Source: Acidobacteriota bacterium
Lineage (GTDB): Bacteria > Acidobacteriota > Terriglobia > UBA7540
Reading direction: 5' to 3'
NCBI GenBank assembly: GCA_902812415.1
Contig: CADDZJ010000030.1
Coordinates: 1-38,778, forward strand
Length of the DNA stretch: 38,778 bases
Of this stretch, positions 16,915 through 26,496 are shown in pieces. Position numbers and translations under genes: made by a program. The notes beneath the pieces were generated by a model. That model worked only from the letters and a program-made list of their open reading frames with translations, searched no databases and was not told the DNA's origin. Position 1 is the stretch's first letter; each line of letters begins with the position of its first letter.

Positions 16915-16954
16915 CAATATGCACCTCGCTGTGCGGACGCAACAAGCAGCGCCC

Positions 16955-19033
16955 CTACTGTCCTTTCACAAACTGCACGAAACCGTGAGCGCGGAGAAAG
17001 CGAAAATAACCCACAAAATCGAACTTTGACGGACCCAGCTCCATCTGCGTCAGATGGATGACATCGGCCAGATTCCTGTGTCCGTCGCACCAATAAAGCG
17101 CAATGATCGGCGTCAGATCCCAAGCCCCTGAGGGATAACCCTGGCGCTGGTCTGGGGCAATCCGATCGAGAGGAATAGTTCCAAAGCGCATGCGCTTCAC
17201 AACAATCGTCGAGGCGACGGCTTGCTGCGGCGCGGGCAGGGCGATCGGCTCGACGGGAGAGGAGAAACCCAAGGATCTTCCCCGCTCCGCAGCCAGGGTC
17301 CTTAGCCTTTCAGCCTGCCCCCGGGCAAACTCTTCCAGTTCTTCCGTAAGGGGGGCGATGGATTTTCTCAACGTTTCCCGCTGTTCGCTGGAAACCAATT
17401 GCAGCGTTGAGAGCACAGCCTGGGACTGCCTCCCGGCGGCATACTGAATTTTTTCCAAGCCCTCCTCCAGGACAAGGCCCAACTCGCGAGCGCTAGCAGC
17501 GCGATCGATACGATCCACGAACGGCCTTGCAGCCTCCAGAATCTGATCGTAACCGCGATCCTGCGCCATTTCAGCCAGCCACATCGCCTCAGGCTCTCCG
17601 GCGTTAGCGAGATAATACAGGTAGGCTGCGCTCACCGTTGAAAGGTCGCGCAGTGACTTCGGATCCACACGGTCTGGCGTGTCTGCGCTGCTGTGGTGAG
17701 GCGTATTCACGTCGTTTCCGCTGTAAGCCCAAACCGTTGGAACTCCGATGGTCGGATCTCCCAGGTAGCTGTCCGTTCCTGTCGCGAAAGGATGCCAGCG
17801 CCAGGGGCGTTTGATCTTTGAAAAGTACTCGTCTGCGACCTTCAAGATGAACGCGTCGGTGTATGAACTGGCCACCCCCGGATTGAGATAGAAGGTGTAA
17901 ATTGACCCGGCCAGATCGTATTTTCCGGCCGGCGTGTCCAGGCACAAGGCGGCTATCGTGTGATGGATTTGTTCCGGATGCGTCTTAATGTAGTACATCG
18001 AGCCGTACATTTCCGGCATGGCTAAAATGCGAATGGTTCGCTTAGGTTTCGGTATTTTGCCGGCCATGATCAGGCGGTTGAGTGTAGCCATCGCCTCCAT
18101 GAGCGCCGCCACACCGGAGGCATTGTCACCAGCGCCCTCTTCGGAGGTATGCCCCAACGCCAGGACCTCTTCAGAGCCGCTTCCTGGAATAACGCCCGTC
18201 GTATAAGGGTAGACCCCGGAATAATACCGTGAGTGAACGGTCGCTCGGACTCGAACGACGCCGCGCTGAGCCAGAAGCGTTCTGACCCGCTGCGCTTCAC
18301 GGGGCGTAATTGAGAAACACAGAAGAGGCGCGCTCCCTTTGATGAATGCCCACCCGTAGTCTCCCCAGGCGTTCATCCATTGGCGCGCGTCCCGCAGGCT
18401 GGGATTTTCCGTGGACGCATTGATGGCTCCCAGCGCCCCTGCTTTCACCAACGCCCACTTGATCTCCGCAGGATTCTCATCGGCAAGCGCCAGCTTTCCG
18501 CGCAAATCCATGGTGGCAATCTTATCGGGAGGCCATTGCCTCAGTTCCACCACTTCCGCCGTAATGCCATCGGGCGGCGTTGGACCGCTCCACTCCCCAA
18601 GCGCAGTGGGAACCTTTTGGTAATCGCAAAGCACACGGGAGGAAGCAGGCAAAGGCGGATCGATAATTTCAAGGCGCGCTTCTTTCACATCCCATGCCAG
18701 GGGCATCGTCCAGAAGCCTGCCTGGGTTACGCCATCAGCAGGCGGGCGGCCAATTTCCACCCCGCCAAGGCCCATCTGCTGCATGGCTCCCTTCAGGTAT
18801 TCCGCCGTCTCTCCAAATTTCTCAAAGTTAAACCATCGGTCCGTGGAATACACCCGCCGCATAAAATCCATGGCTTGTTCGGGATTGAGCTCAGATTGGA
18901 TTTCTCCAATAAGCCGCTTGAGATTCGTATCAGGCGGGGCTGTTGCAGACGCTCGCAGGGCCGAAAAAATCAAAACTGCAATCACAAAGCAAGTTGCTGG
19001 AAGCAATACTCGAAGCTTGGAACGGGCTCGCAT
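16955..19033 (-). CDS. M28-family zinc metallopeptidase, exported
   Basis: 692 residues from ATG 19033; the longer frame to 19231 adds a basic, non-protein-like leader. Residues ~8-30 form a signal peptide or anchor (LLPATCFVIAVLIFSAL). Residues ~110-260 resemble a PA (protease-associated) insert. The M28 aminopeptidase core follows: GHTSEEGAGDNASG supplies His295 and Asp303, MPEMYGS supplies Glu341, CLDTPAG supplies Asp366, and NTPHHSSADTPDRVD supplies a terminal His (446 or 447), together the metal and catalytic set of the family. A coiled helical segment (~540-610) and a small C-terminal domain (ALYWCDGHRNLADVIHLTQ) are extra and resemble a winged helix. The core is typical of periplasmic aminopeptidases; the extensions are unusual. 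It is the first gene of a pair with the GH42-like gene. Confidence 0.85.
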   Translation of the reverse strand: MRARSKLRVLLPATCFVIAVLIFSALRASATAPPDTNLKRLIGEIQSELNPEQAMDFMRRVYSTDRWFNFEKFGETAEYLKGAMQQMGLGGVEIGRPPADGVTQAGFWTMPLAWDVKEARLEIIDPPLPASSRVLCDYQKVPTALGEWSGPTPPDGITAEVVELRQWPPDKIATMDLRGKLALADENPAEIKWALVKAGALGAINASTENPSLRDARQWMNAWGDYGWAFIKGSAPLLCFSITPREAQRVRTLLAQRGVVRVRATVHSRYYSGVYPYTTGVIPGSGSEEVLALGHTSEEGAGDNASGVAALMEAMATLNRLIMAGKIPKPKRTIRILAMPEMYGSMYYIKTHPEQIHHTIAALCLDTPAGKYDLAGSIYTFYLNPGVASSYTDAFILKVADEYFSKIKRPWRWHPFATGTDSYLGDPTIGVPTVWAYSGNDVNTPHHSSADTPDRVDPKSLRDLSTVSAAYLYYLANAGEPEAMWLAEMAQDRGYDQILEAARPFVDRIDRAASARELGLVLEEGLEKIQYAAGRQSQAVLSTLQLVSSEQRETLRKSIAPLTEELEEFARGQAERLRTLAAERGRSLGFSSPVEPIALPAPQQAVASTIVVKRMRFGTIPLDRIAPDQRQGYPSGAWDLTPIIALYWCDGHRNLADVIHLTQMELGPSKFDFVGYFRFLRAHGFVQFVKGQ

Positions 19034-19276
19034 CTGGCGATGTTCTTTCAAGGATAATTGCCTCGGCAACACGAATTTAAGGGAGCGGGATCTTCTCCAG
19101 GATTTTACCAGGCGGAACAAATGCTTTTTTCGGAGAAGCCACCCAGCGATGATGAGCGGAAATGATCGACACCATGGTGAGCTGCTATTCGATGCGCTCA
19201 CTGGGAGCGAAGCACAGGCCCGCCCCTCCAAAACACCTCACTCAGCATGAGAGCGCTGAGCGATGGCTCAAGCTCT

Positions 19277-20749
19277 TTACTTGCGGTCGCCTGGTTCCCC
19301 CTTTTCAATGACGGCCTTAAGGCCGGCGCGGTTGGGCGCGAATTCGGACACAGCCTGATATTCCCGAAGAGCCTGTTGCCTTTCGCCCAAGCGCATATAG
19401 ACGTCTCCCAGGAAGGCGTGCAGCTCTGAATTGCCGGGTCGGGCGGCGCGCACCTTTTCGGCATAAACCAAGGCCCGCTGGTAATCACTGCGCTTGAACC
19501 AGTACTTGGCAAAGAGGAAATTTCCGACGGCTGAGTAAGAATCGATCTGCTTCATCTTGAGCAAGTGCGGATAGGCCAGATCAAGCTTGCCTGCATTCAG
19601 GAACATTTCGGCGAGAAAAGCGTGGGGTTCCCAGCGGTTCGGGTTGAGCCTGGCAGCCTTCTCAAAAAGAGCGCGAGCTTCCGCAGTGCGCCCCTGGTCC
19701 AGTTCCCGTTCGGCTTGGGCAAGGGGGCGTTCTGCGGCCAAGGTTTGCGCTTTCCGGTCCCGTTCGGCCGCGGTCGCCTGTTGGAATTTCGCCATATACT
19801 CAGCTTTGCGCGCCTGGTCGCCCTTGCTGTGGTAGGCGGCCGCCAAGACATAATAAATGCTCGGGAATCGGTCGCCTTCCGATTCCACGCTCCGCAGGCG
19901 CTCGATTGCGGCGTCCGGATCGTTCATCGCCAGATAAACTAACGCGAGTTGGGAAAGATAGTCTGGATTATCCTTATCCTCACTCACGGCCTTTAACAGG
20001 GCTTGTTTCGCAGCGGGCAGTTGATTTCTGGCGTATAAGATCTTTCCCATTTCAAAGAAAGCCAGCGGGTTCAGGTCCGACTCGGAGACGCTTATCTCAA
20101 AAAACTTCAAGGCCGCGTTTGGGCGCCCCTCGAGCTCATACGCCTGCCCTCGGTAGAGAGCAATGCGGGAATCCTTCGGGTCAAGCTCTGCCCACCGGTT
20201 GAGAACGCTCAATGTTTCCGCCGCCATGCCCAGACGATAATAGTCATCGGCCAGGAGCCGCAGCCAAGCGGCGCTGAGCTGGCGAAGAGTTTGCTCATCC
20301 TGGAAAACCCGTAGTATTTTTACCGCGGCATGGGTCTGTTGGAGCTGTTCGAACACGTGGGCCTGAAAGATTCGATATTGAAGTTGGTCAGGCGCCAGGT
20401 GAACAGCCTCAGCCAGTTCGCCGGCGGCGTCCCGCATACGTCCTTCCTGAGCCAGGGCCATGCCGCAGTAAAAGTAAGGGCGCGGGTCTAGCGGGTTCGT
20501 TTGCTTGGCATCATTGAAGGCTTTCACCGACTCGGGCAATCGCCCCGCTCCGAGCAGTTGAATCCCTTTGAGTAGTTGACTCTCGGCCAGTGGCTGGGTG
20601 ACCTGGCTTGCCGCGCGTTGAACGATGAAGAGTGACGCCGCAGAGGTATAGAAGCACAGAGTTACCGCGAAAACAATGGGCCTGCGTCCCCTCAAAAAAG
20701 AAGCTCCGTTTGTTGCCATCGCGCCGAGCCTTATCCTCTCTTCAAGCAT
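19277..20749 (-). CDS. TPR-repeat protein, exported or inner-membrane anchored
   Basis: 490 residues from ATG 20749. ATG 20719 (giving 480 residues) has an AGAGGATAAGG upstream and is a good alternative start. Residues ~22-48 (RPIVFAVTLCFYTSAASLFIVQ) are a signal sequence or membrane anchor, followed by AASQ. The rest is helical, with about ten tetratricopeptide-like repeats (LLGAGRLPESVKAFNDAKQT, ALVYLAMNDPDAAIERL, FLGDVYMRLGERQQALREYQ). It lies between a TonB receptor upstream and an M28 peptidase downstream on the same strand, so a scaffold for the uptake or degradation complex at the envelope is plausible but inferred. Confidence 0.85.
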   Translation of the reverse strand: MLEERIRLGAMATNGASFLRGRRPIVFAVTLCFYTSAASLFIVQRAASQVTQPLAESQLLKGIQLLGAGRLPESVKAFNDAKQTNPLDPRPYFYCGMALAQEGRMRDAAGELAEAVHLAPDQLQYRIFQAHVFEQLQQTHAAVKILRVFQDEQTLRQLSAAWLRLLADDYYRLGMAAETLSVLNRWAELDPKDSRIALYRGQAYELEGRPNAALKFFEISVSESDLNPLAFFEMGKILYARNQLPAAKQALLKAVSEDKDNPDYLSQLALVYLAMNDPDAAIERLRSVESEGDRFPSIYYVLAAAYHSKGDQARKAEYMAKFQQATAAERDRKAQTLAAERPLAQAERELDQGRTAEARALFEKAARLNPNRWEPHAFLAEMFLNAGKLDLAYPHLLKMKQIDSYSAVGNFLFAKYWFKRSDYQRALVYAEKVRAARPGNSELHAFLGDVYMRLGERQQALREYQAVSEFAPNRAGLKAVIEKGEPGDRK

Positions 20750-20864
20750 TCCAGTGTGCCGATTTCATCAGGCCTCTCCGTATTGGCGTTGTACGATCGG
20801 AAGGGCAATTCAGGGCGGAGGCCAAGCCATTAGGCCTGGCCTCCGCCCGGTCGGGCATCCTGAA

Positions 20865-23800
20865 TTAGAATTGGAGGCGCAGGGACAATTGAATCACTCG
20901 TGGCGCGTTAAAAGTTGTATTTTGCAGGCTCAAGTCTTGCAATCCGGTGCTTGGGTCCGGAGGAACGTCGTTCGGGTGGTTGAACGCGTTGAAGAAGTCA
21001 GCGCCAAACCGCATATCCAGCCTCTCTCCAACCTTGAAGTGCTTGTAGAGGGAGAGGTCGTCGTTCCACATCCCTGGACCGATAATGCTGTCGCGAGGGT
21101 CGGGATTGTAGAATCCGCTGAAGGGGGCGTTGTAGCACGTCCCGTTTGCCAACGTTACAGCGAGTTGGCCAACATACTGGCCTTGGCAGTTCGGCCCGGC
21201 CTGTCGGACGACTGGTGGAACGATGGCGCCTTGGATGTTGGTCGCTGTGCCGGGGTCGAAATTCCCGGCAAACCACTCGCGGTACCGATCGCTGCTGCCG
21301 GGAATGTTGAAGGTAGCCCGTTTGGACGCGGGGATGCTGGGATCGCCTGTCTGCACAAGACCCGGATTGACGCCCATCCACAACCCGCTATTCCAGGTGA
21401 AGATGGTGGCTACCTGCCAGCCGCCGATTAGAGTGTCAAGAGGTTTCGAGACATTCGCAAAAAAGTGCTCGCCTCTGCCAAAGGGAAGATTGAAGATCCC
21501 ATCGAGAGTGAAGGTATGGGGTGGGACCGTGGTGCTATTAAAATAGGTCAGCCTGAGCCGCTGTTGATAGCTGAGGTTGGGCTCACCCAGGATTTCGTAA
21601 TTCTCAGGAACGACCCCTCCGCCGCTGCCGCCAAGATTACCGCTCCCAGCGCCGGCATTAATCCCAGTGACTCCAGGAGTGAAACCGGCAGGGTCCGTGG
21701 TGGTCAAGAAGCGCGCGTAGGTGTAAAAGGCATCGAAGGCAACTCCGTTTGCAAACTTCCGCTGGATTTCCGCCTGGACGGAATTATTGTGGGAGTAGCC
21801 GGTATGATTGATTCCGTAGAGCCCCCATTGTGGGACTGGCCGCAACAAATTGTTGTTGCCCGGCGGCTGCAGGCCCGTGCGAACGGCATAATTGTAATTC
21901 GGCTCGGGATCGTCTATGGCGAAGCCCTGCTGCAGGTTTCCGCCCCAAGTCCCGATATAGCTCAAGCGAGCGATGGTGTTCTTGGGGAGTTCGCGCTCAA
22001 CGGTGAAGTTCCAAATCTGCTGGCGCTCATTGTTCCAGTTGGCGCCATCCCAGTAAGACGATGTGTTGCCATAAGCCTGAACAGTGTCCTGGGGTTGGTT
22101 GATATCCACCGTGGCGGTCGGGAGGTAATCGCTCGCGGAGGGCGCTACCACATAGGGGTACAGGTACAGGCCGAAATACGGGCCATTCAACCCTCCCGGA
22201 ACGTTCGTGTTATTGAAGGGATTGTTTTGGAACCGGAGATCCAACGGAGGATTGTAATTGGAGGGTTGAAGGATCTGAGCCAGTGGCATCGGCGCATAGT
22301 AGATGCCGTACGATCCGCGGAGCACTGTTTTGGAGTTGAGTTGGTAGGCAAATCCCAGACGCGGGCCAAAGTCATGGTAAATCGGACGAAATAGATCTGG
22401 TGTGTAACCCACAGCGCTTGCCGTGGAGTACTTAAGCCCTACAGTCCCCCAGCTCGAAAGCACGGCAGGCGGCACACCCAGTGAGTTGATGTTGTGGTTG
22501 TCGGGCGTAATGACCTCGAATGTGCTTTCCGGATTATAAGGTTCAACAAGCCGGTTCCGAGCTTCAGTGTATGGCGTCATATCGTCCCAGCGAAGCCCCA
22601 AGCTGAGAGTCAAGCGAGGGGTCACCTTGAATTTGTCGTTGAAGTATAGTCCCAGAATGGTCTGGCGGAAGTAGAAATAACCGCGCAAGTACTGGTTTGA
22701 AAGGTAATCCGGCAAACCCAGCAGCAATTGCGCAAACCCACTGCCTGTGTCAGGAACAGCCGAGAGATTCGTCGGGTCAAAAAGGGAAGTCCAATCGGGG
22801 CCCCAATTATGGCTACCCTGTGCTTGCTGCAATTCAGCGACGTTGTTCTGCTCCATCCGCCCCTGGAATCCAAACTGGACGGTGTGCCTACCATGAATCC
22901 AGGTTACGTTGTCTTCAAGACTCTCGCTGGTAAGGTGTTGGAGGTGGTTGTTATCAGAGTCCCATCCGAAATAGAGAGGTGAGGCTTCTTCGGTGTACAG
23001 GGTGGGCCACCCGCTCACGCCGAAGGGGTTGGGTGTGCCCAGTTGAGCAGCCCAATCCGTAAAATCAGCCAGCGTGCCATAGTGGTTAGGGTCTCGGAGG
23101 ACGCCCGCCAGCAATTCATTGAGCCAATTCGGCGAGATCGACCGGGTGTACTCCACGCCGACATTGGTGTTGGCGAAGTTGCGCGCGCTGGAGCCCATGC
23201 CGGAGGAGGGATCGATGGGGTCGGCGTAGTAACCGCCCTCGATTGCGGCAAGACTCATACTTCGCGTATAGCGCACCGAAAGCCGGTCTTTATCAGAAAT
23301 ATTCTGGTCCCACTTGCCCGTGTAGTTGTTGAGGCGGTCGATCCGGGGATAGGTGCTCGTGAAGTTTGGCGCCACAAATGGATTGTTGTTATTCGTAGGA
23401 AGCGCGGTAAGGGACTTCAAAACCATCGCCGTCTTATTGAAGGGCCCCGGGATTTGATTGTTCGGGAACGGAGTGCGCTGAAATGTTGTGAGGTTCGTAG
23501 TCGTCGGATCGTAAATGGTAATCGGATGGTACTGGTACCCGGCCGGGCAACTCACGCCCGCGCCCGCGCACGGGGTATTGACATCGACCGCGTTGCTCAG
23601 GTCGCCGTTCCACATGGCCTCAGTGGGAACAGAAGTGAAGAAGGGAGAAAAACGCTCACGATCGCGCAAGCCCTCATAATCAAAGAACCAGAACGACTTG
23701 TTCTTCCCATTGTAGATGTGAGGTATCACCACCGGACCGCCTAGGTAACCTCCAAACTCATTGCGAATGAGTTCTGGCACATGGAAATTTGTAACCGGAT

Positions 23801-24587
23801 CAGTCCGCAGGCGGGTGGGGCCAAACACGGTATTGTCGCGGATGTATTCATAGGCTCCACCGTGTATTTGGTTGGTGCCGCTGCGCGTGGCCATCGTAAC
23901 CGTGGCCGGTTGAGCGTACTTCGCATCCGCGCCCACCGTATTGGCGCGGAACTCCTGGATCGTTTCTATCCCGGGCTGCACCCGCACGATCCCGCCTCCA
24001 AACCGGTCCACCAGGGAAACGCCATCCAGCGTGATAGCCAGGGAACCCGCTTTCATTCCGTTTACACGGGCGCCCCCAGCGCCGCTCTCCACACCGGGAA
24101 CCAGGTTGAAGAGTAGCCCGATTTGACGACCATTCAGCGGCATGTCGCGGATCTCATTAGAGTCCATTACATCGGACACAGAGCCGTCAGTCGTATCGAG
24201 CGGGGTGGTTGCTCCTTTGACCTCCACAACCTGGCGGGTGGCGCCGACGAGCAACACTGCATTGGCTACCGCCTCCTGCCCTACCGCCAGGTAGAACGTC
24301 CCTGCCCATTCCTGAAAGCCTGGCTTACGGATTACAAGTTTGTAAGTCCCGATGGGCAAAGCTCCAAAATAATAGATGCCGGCGGATGAGGTTGATCCCT
24401 TTCGTTCTACCCCGGCCGCGGCGTTTACGAGAGTAATCTGGGCATCAGGCACTGCAGCATGACTAATGTCCGTCACGGTTCCGGTTACGCTGCCGCGCCC
24501 GGTCTGGGCGCGCAAGACATTACTGCAAGCACCCAAAAAAACCGCGGCAATTATAAGTAAAAAACCCCGCTCAAAGACTCCTCGCAT
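20865..24587 (-). CDS. Oar-type TonB-dependent receptor (receptor B)
   Basis: 1240 residues from ATG 24587, which has GAGGAGGG six bases before it; the ATG at 24608 lacks one. The leader (FLLIIAAVFLGACSNVLRAQ) is a signal peptide; the Cys in GACSN could make it a lipobox, but the A-C-S context is not canonical. Residues ~35-120 are the carboxypeptidase-regulatory-like domain (GTVTDISHAAVPDAQITLV, IGTYKLVIRKPGF), then a plug (MPLNGRQIGLLFNLVPGVES, TRSGTNQIHGGAYEYIRDN) and an outer-membrane barrel ending VIQLSLRLQF. It heads the minus-strand series and is divergent from the regulator-like gene at 24897. Its ligand is unknown. It is not a close copy of receptor A or C. Confidence 0.92.
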   Translation of the reverse strand: MRGVFERGFLLIIAAVFLGACSNVLRAQTGRGSVTGTVTDISHAAVPDAQITLVNAAAGVERKGSTSSAGIYYFGALPIGTYKLVIRKPGFQEWAGTFYLAVGQEAVANAVLLVGATRQVVEVKGATTPLDTTDGSVSDVMDSNEIRDMPLNGRQIGLLFNLVPGVESGAGGARVNGMKAGSLAITLDGVSLVDRFGGGIVRVQPGIETIQEFRANTVGADAKYAQPATVTMATRSGTNQIHGGAYEYIRDNTVFGPTRLRTDPVTNFHVPELIRNEFGGYLGGPVVIPHIYNGKNKSFWFFDYEGLRDRERFSPFFTSVPTEAMWNGDLSNAVDVNTPCAGAGVSCPAGYQYHPITIYDPTTTNLTTFQRTPFPNNQIPGPFNKTAMVLKSLTALPTNNNNPFVAPNFTSTYPRIDRLNNYTGKWDQNISDKDRLSVRYTRSMSLAAIEGGYYADPIDPSSGMGSSARNFANTNVGVEYTRSISPNWLNELLAGVLRDPNHYGTLADFTDWAAQLGTPNPFGVSGWPTLYTEEASPLYFGWDSDNNHLQHLTSESLEDNVTWIHGRHTVQFGFQGRMEQNNVAELQQAQGSHNWGPDWTSLFDPTNLSAVPDTGSGFAQLLLGLPDYLSNQYLRGYFYFRQTILGLYFNDKFKVTPRLTLSLGLRWDDMTPYTEARNRLVEPYNPESTFEVITPDNHNINSLGVPPAVLSSWGTVGLKYSTASAVGYTPDLFRPIYHDFGPRLGFAYQLNSKTVLRGSYGIYYAPMPLAQILQPSNYNPPLDLRFQNNPFNNTNVPGGLNGPYFGLYLYPYVVAPSASDYLPTATVDINQPQDTVQAYGNTSSYWDGANWNNERQQIWNFTVERELPKNTIARLSYIGTWGGNLQQGFAIDDPEPNYNYAVRTGLQPPGNNNLLRPVPQWGLYGINHTGYSHNNSVQAEIQRKFANGVAFDAFYTYARFLTTTDPAGFTPGVTGINAGAGSGNLGGSGGGVVPENYEILGEPNLSYQQRLRLTYFNSTTVPPHTFTLDGIFNLPFGRGEHFFANVSKPLDTLIGGWQVATIFTWNSGLWMGVNPGLVQTGDPSIPASKRATFNIPGSSDRYREWFAGNFDPGTATNIQGAIVPPVVRQAGPNCQGQYVGQLAVTLANGTCYNAPFSGFYNPDPRDSIIGPGMWNDDLSLYKHFKVGERLDMRFGADFFNAFNHPNDVPPDPSTGLQDLSLQNTTFNAPRVIQLSLRLQF

Positions 24588-24896
24588 TTTACCCTCCTCG
24601 GCTGCCATAATGATCTCCCCGGTTCGTTCCCTCTACCAACCGGGCTGCCTGTATTGCCCGCTCCACAACTGCGATCCATCCAGAGGTCTGCTCGCATTTC
24701 AGCCCATTCAGAAGGTCAAATTCTGCTCGAACCGGGGGGAGCATCGGCCACGCAAAGTTCACTTCACCTTTCACCCTGCCGCAAGGTTCGTTACGGTACA
24801 GTTCCCCTGTTGTCCGCAAACGTGAGTGTTGACAATAAGATAAAAGACCAGTACAGTACCTTCCGCAGTACTCGACCCGCCCGGGAGGCGAAGATC
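24588..24896. promoter_or_regulatory. Divergent control region between receptor B and regulator-like gene
   Basis: About 310 bases lie between two divergent start codons. They contain the minus-strand ribosome binding site of receptor B, the plus-strand promoter candidate at 24829-24857, and a direct repeat GTACAGT at 24796-24802 and 24851-24857, the second copy overlapping the -10 box. This could be an operator, but a 7-bp repeat may be chance. Confidence 0.45.
24829..24857 (+). promoter_or_regulatory. Candidate promoter for the regulator-like gene
   Basis: TTGACA (24829-24834) is followed after exactly 17 bases by TACAGT (24852-24857, 4 of 6 positions). Transcription would start near 24864, giving a short leader before the GGGAGG site at 24883-24888. 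The longer open frame from 24654 would start upstream of this promoter, which supports the later start. Confidence 0.5.
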
Positions 24897-26177
24897 GTGA
24901 AGCCATCGACGAGTACCGACGCCCCGCCGTTTGCCGATGACCTTGCTCCACGTTATGCGGAAGTGCAGCAGGCACTGAGCGAAATCCTTGAAAGCGCGCC
25001 CTTTCGGGCAAGCAAGCAGAGCCAGGCTCTGCTTCGTTATATTGTCAGCCACACACTTGCCGGCAGGTGTGAACTGCTTCGAGAAAGGGTCATCGGCGTT
25101 GAGGTATTTGGCCGAAAGCCGGACTACGACACAGGCAATGACCCGATTGTTCGGGCCAGGGCTGCAGAGGTGAGAAAGCGGCTGGCTCAATATTACCTCT
25201 CCTCCGAACATCACTGCACATCAGTCCGGATCGATGTTCCTTCGGGTTCCTATAAAGCCTCTTTCGAATGGCGTTCAGACGGTTCAGGCGACTCCCGTGC
25301 GCCGTCGGAGGAAGCCGAACAGACAGTCAGCGCAGAAATGCGCCTTGAGCCGCATCAATCTCACCGCTTTGCCCTGAGGCGCGCCATCTTGGTTGCTAGC
25401 CTGGCGCTTGCTTCCCTCTCAGCCTTCCTGCTTCTGCGGCTTGTGTATACACCCCGACAGGCCGCGTTCGACCTTTTCTGGTCCCCGGTTTTCAATAGCC
25501 GTCAGCCGGTGCTGATTTACACAGGTACAAACATTGTCTACGGATTTCGCTCGGGATTTATTAACCGCTACGCGGAAGAGCACCATTTGCAAACGCATGG
25601 AGAGCAATTTCCCCTGAACCTGGAAGCTGGTCAGAAAATCGACGCCAGCGACCTCTCCGTCCTTCCCGATGGATTCATCACCACGCAAGACGCTATAGCC
25701 GGATACGCGCTGATTCTGCTCCTGGCCCGCCGCCACAGGCCGTATGAATTGCGCTATGGGCGCAACATTTCGTTTGGCGACTTCCTCTCCCGGCCAAGTA
25801 TCCTGATCGGAGCGTTCAACAACCGGTGGACGCTGGAATTGACGGATGGGCTGAGGTTTGTGTTTGACGGCGGAGATCGGATTCGGGACCGGTCTGACAA
25901 ACAGAGAGTGTGGGTTGCAGGCGGGCCGCGCGATTACGCGATTGTGTCGCGGTTACAGAATTCAGGGACCCGAGGGGTCTTGATCACGATTGCTGGCATT
26001 GGCGCCAATGGCACCCAGGCCGCTGCCGAATTCCTGACCGATCCGAAACAGATTTCATCTTTGGTGAGAAAAGCTCCACCCGGCTGGAGTCGAAAGAACA
26101 TGCAGGTCGTCTTGCACACCACCGTGGTTGAGAACAACCCCAGCGCGCCCGATATCGTGGCGACCTACTGCTGGTAG
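24897..26177 (+). CDS. Membrane-anchored regulator-like protein with N-terminal cytoplasmic domain
   Basis: 426 residues from GTG 24897, with GGGAGG eight bases upstream. Residues ~18-125 carry a pattern seen in many Acidobacteriota proteins: FRASKQSQALLRYIVSHTL, LLRERVIGVEVFGRKPDYD, NDPIVRARAAEVRKRLAQYY, VPSGSYKASF. In those proteins this domain is linked to TolB-like or TPR modules and is thought to be a winged-helix-like regulatory domain (recalled, not computed). Residues ~163-184 are a single membrane helix (ILVASLALASLSAFLLLRLV), and ~190-426 lie outside (periplasm), with a beta-rich domain (VLIYTGTNIVYGFRSG, VWVAGGPRDYAIVSRL). The arrangement suggests a periplasmic sensor linked to a cytoplasmic domain that controls the divergent receptor gene and the receptor downstream. 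The control role is inferred from position. Confidence 0.7.
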   Translation: MKPSTSTDAPPFADDLAPRYAEVQQALSEILESAPFRASKQSQALLRYIVSHTLAGRCELLRERVIGVEVFGRKPDYDTGNDPIVRARAAEVRKRLAQYYLSSEHHCTSVRIDVPSGSYKASFEWRSDGSGDSRAPSEEAEQTVSAEMRLEPHQSHRFALRRAILVASLALASLSAFLLLRLVYTPRQAAFDLFWSPVFNSRQPVLIYTGTNIVYGFRSGFINRYAEEHHLQTHGEQFPLNLEAGQKIDASDLSVLPDGFITTQDAIAGYALILLLARRHRPYELRYGRNISFGDFLSRPSILIGAFNNRWTLELTDGLRFVFDGGDRIRDRSDKQRVWVAGGPRDYAIVSRLQNSGTRGVLITIAGIGANGTQAAAEFLTDPKQISSLVRKAPPGWSRKNMQVVLHTTVVENNPSAPDIVATYCW

Positions 26178-26496
26178 CTGCCATGATGGCGTGTGTTTGA
26201 TCGCAAATTTTCCATTCATCCCTCACGGTTGCTGTCGCAGCAACGGATTTCCTCCGATTCGAATGCAGAAGCCTGGAGTTCTTCTTTCGGTGCGCGCTTC
26301 TTAAAACTGACTCCATTTGTTTGCTCCTCAAGGTTTTCGGAGGAGCTGATCCACCAGTCCTTTTTCTAACATATTTTGTAAATGAAAATAATTTTCTTCG
26401 ATAAAAGTCCCGGTTGACAGATTCATTTGCTTGTGGTAACTAATGCCCGATTAAGAGATTGCCCGGAAATTCTTTTCTGACAGGAGGTGTCGGAAC
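26178..26496. other. Intergenic region before receptor C
   Basis: No gene is seen. The right half is AT-rich (26360-26400) and leads into the promoter candidate at 26414-26442. A loose inverted pair around 26290-26340 is not convincing. Confidence 0.5.
26414..26442 (+). promoter_or_regulatory. Weak promoter candidate for receptor C
   Basis: A perfect TTGACA (26414-26419) is followed after 17 bases by TAACTA, which matches the -10 consensus poorly. The receptor may depend on an activator or another sigma factor. Confidence 0.3.

Noticed and set aside
24654-24896. N-terminal extension of the regulator-like protein
   Set aside because: It would start upstream of the best promoter, has no ribosome binding site, and is rich in Arg/Ser/Pro; GTG 24897 has GGGAGG at good distance.
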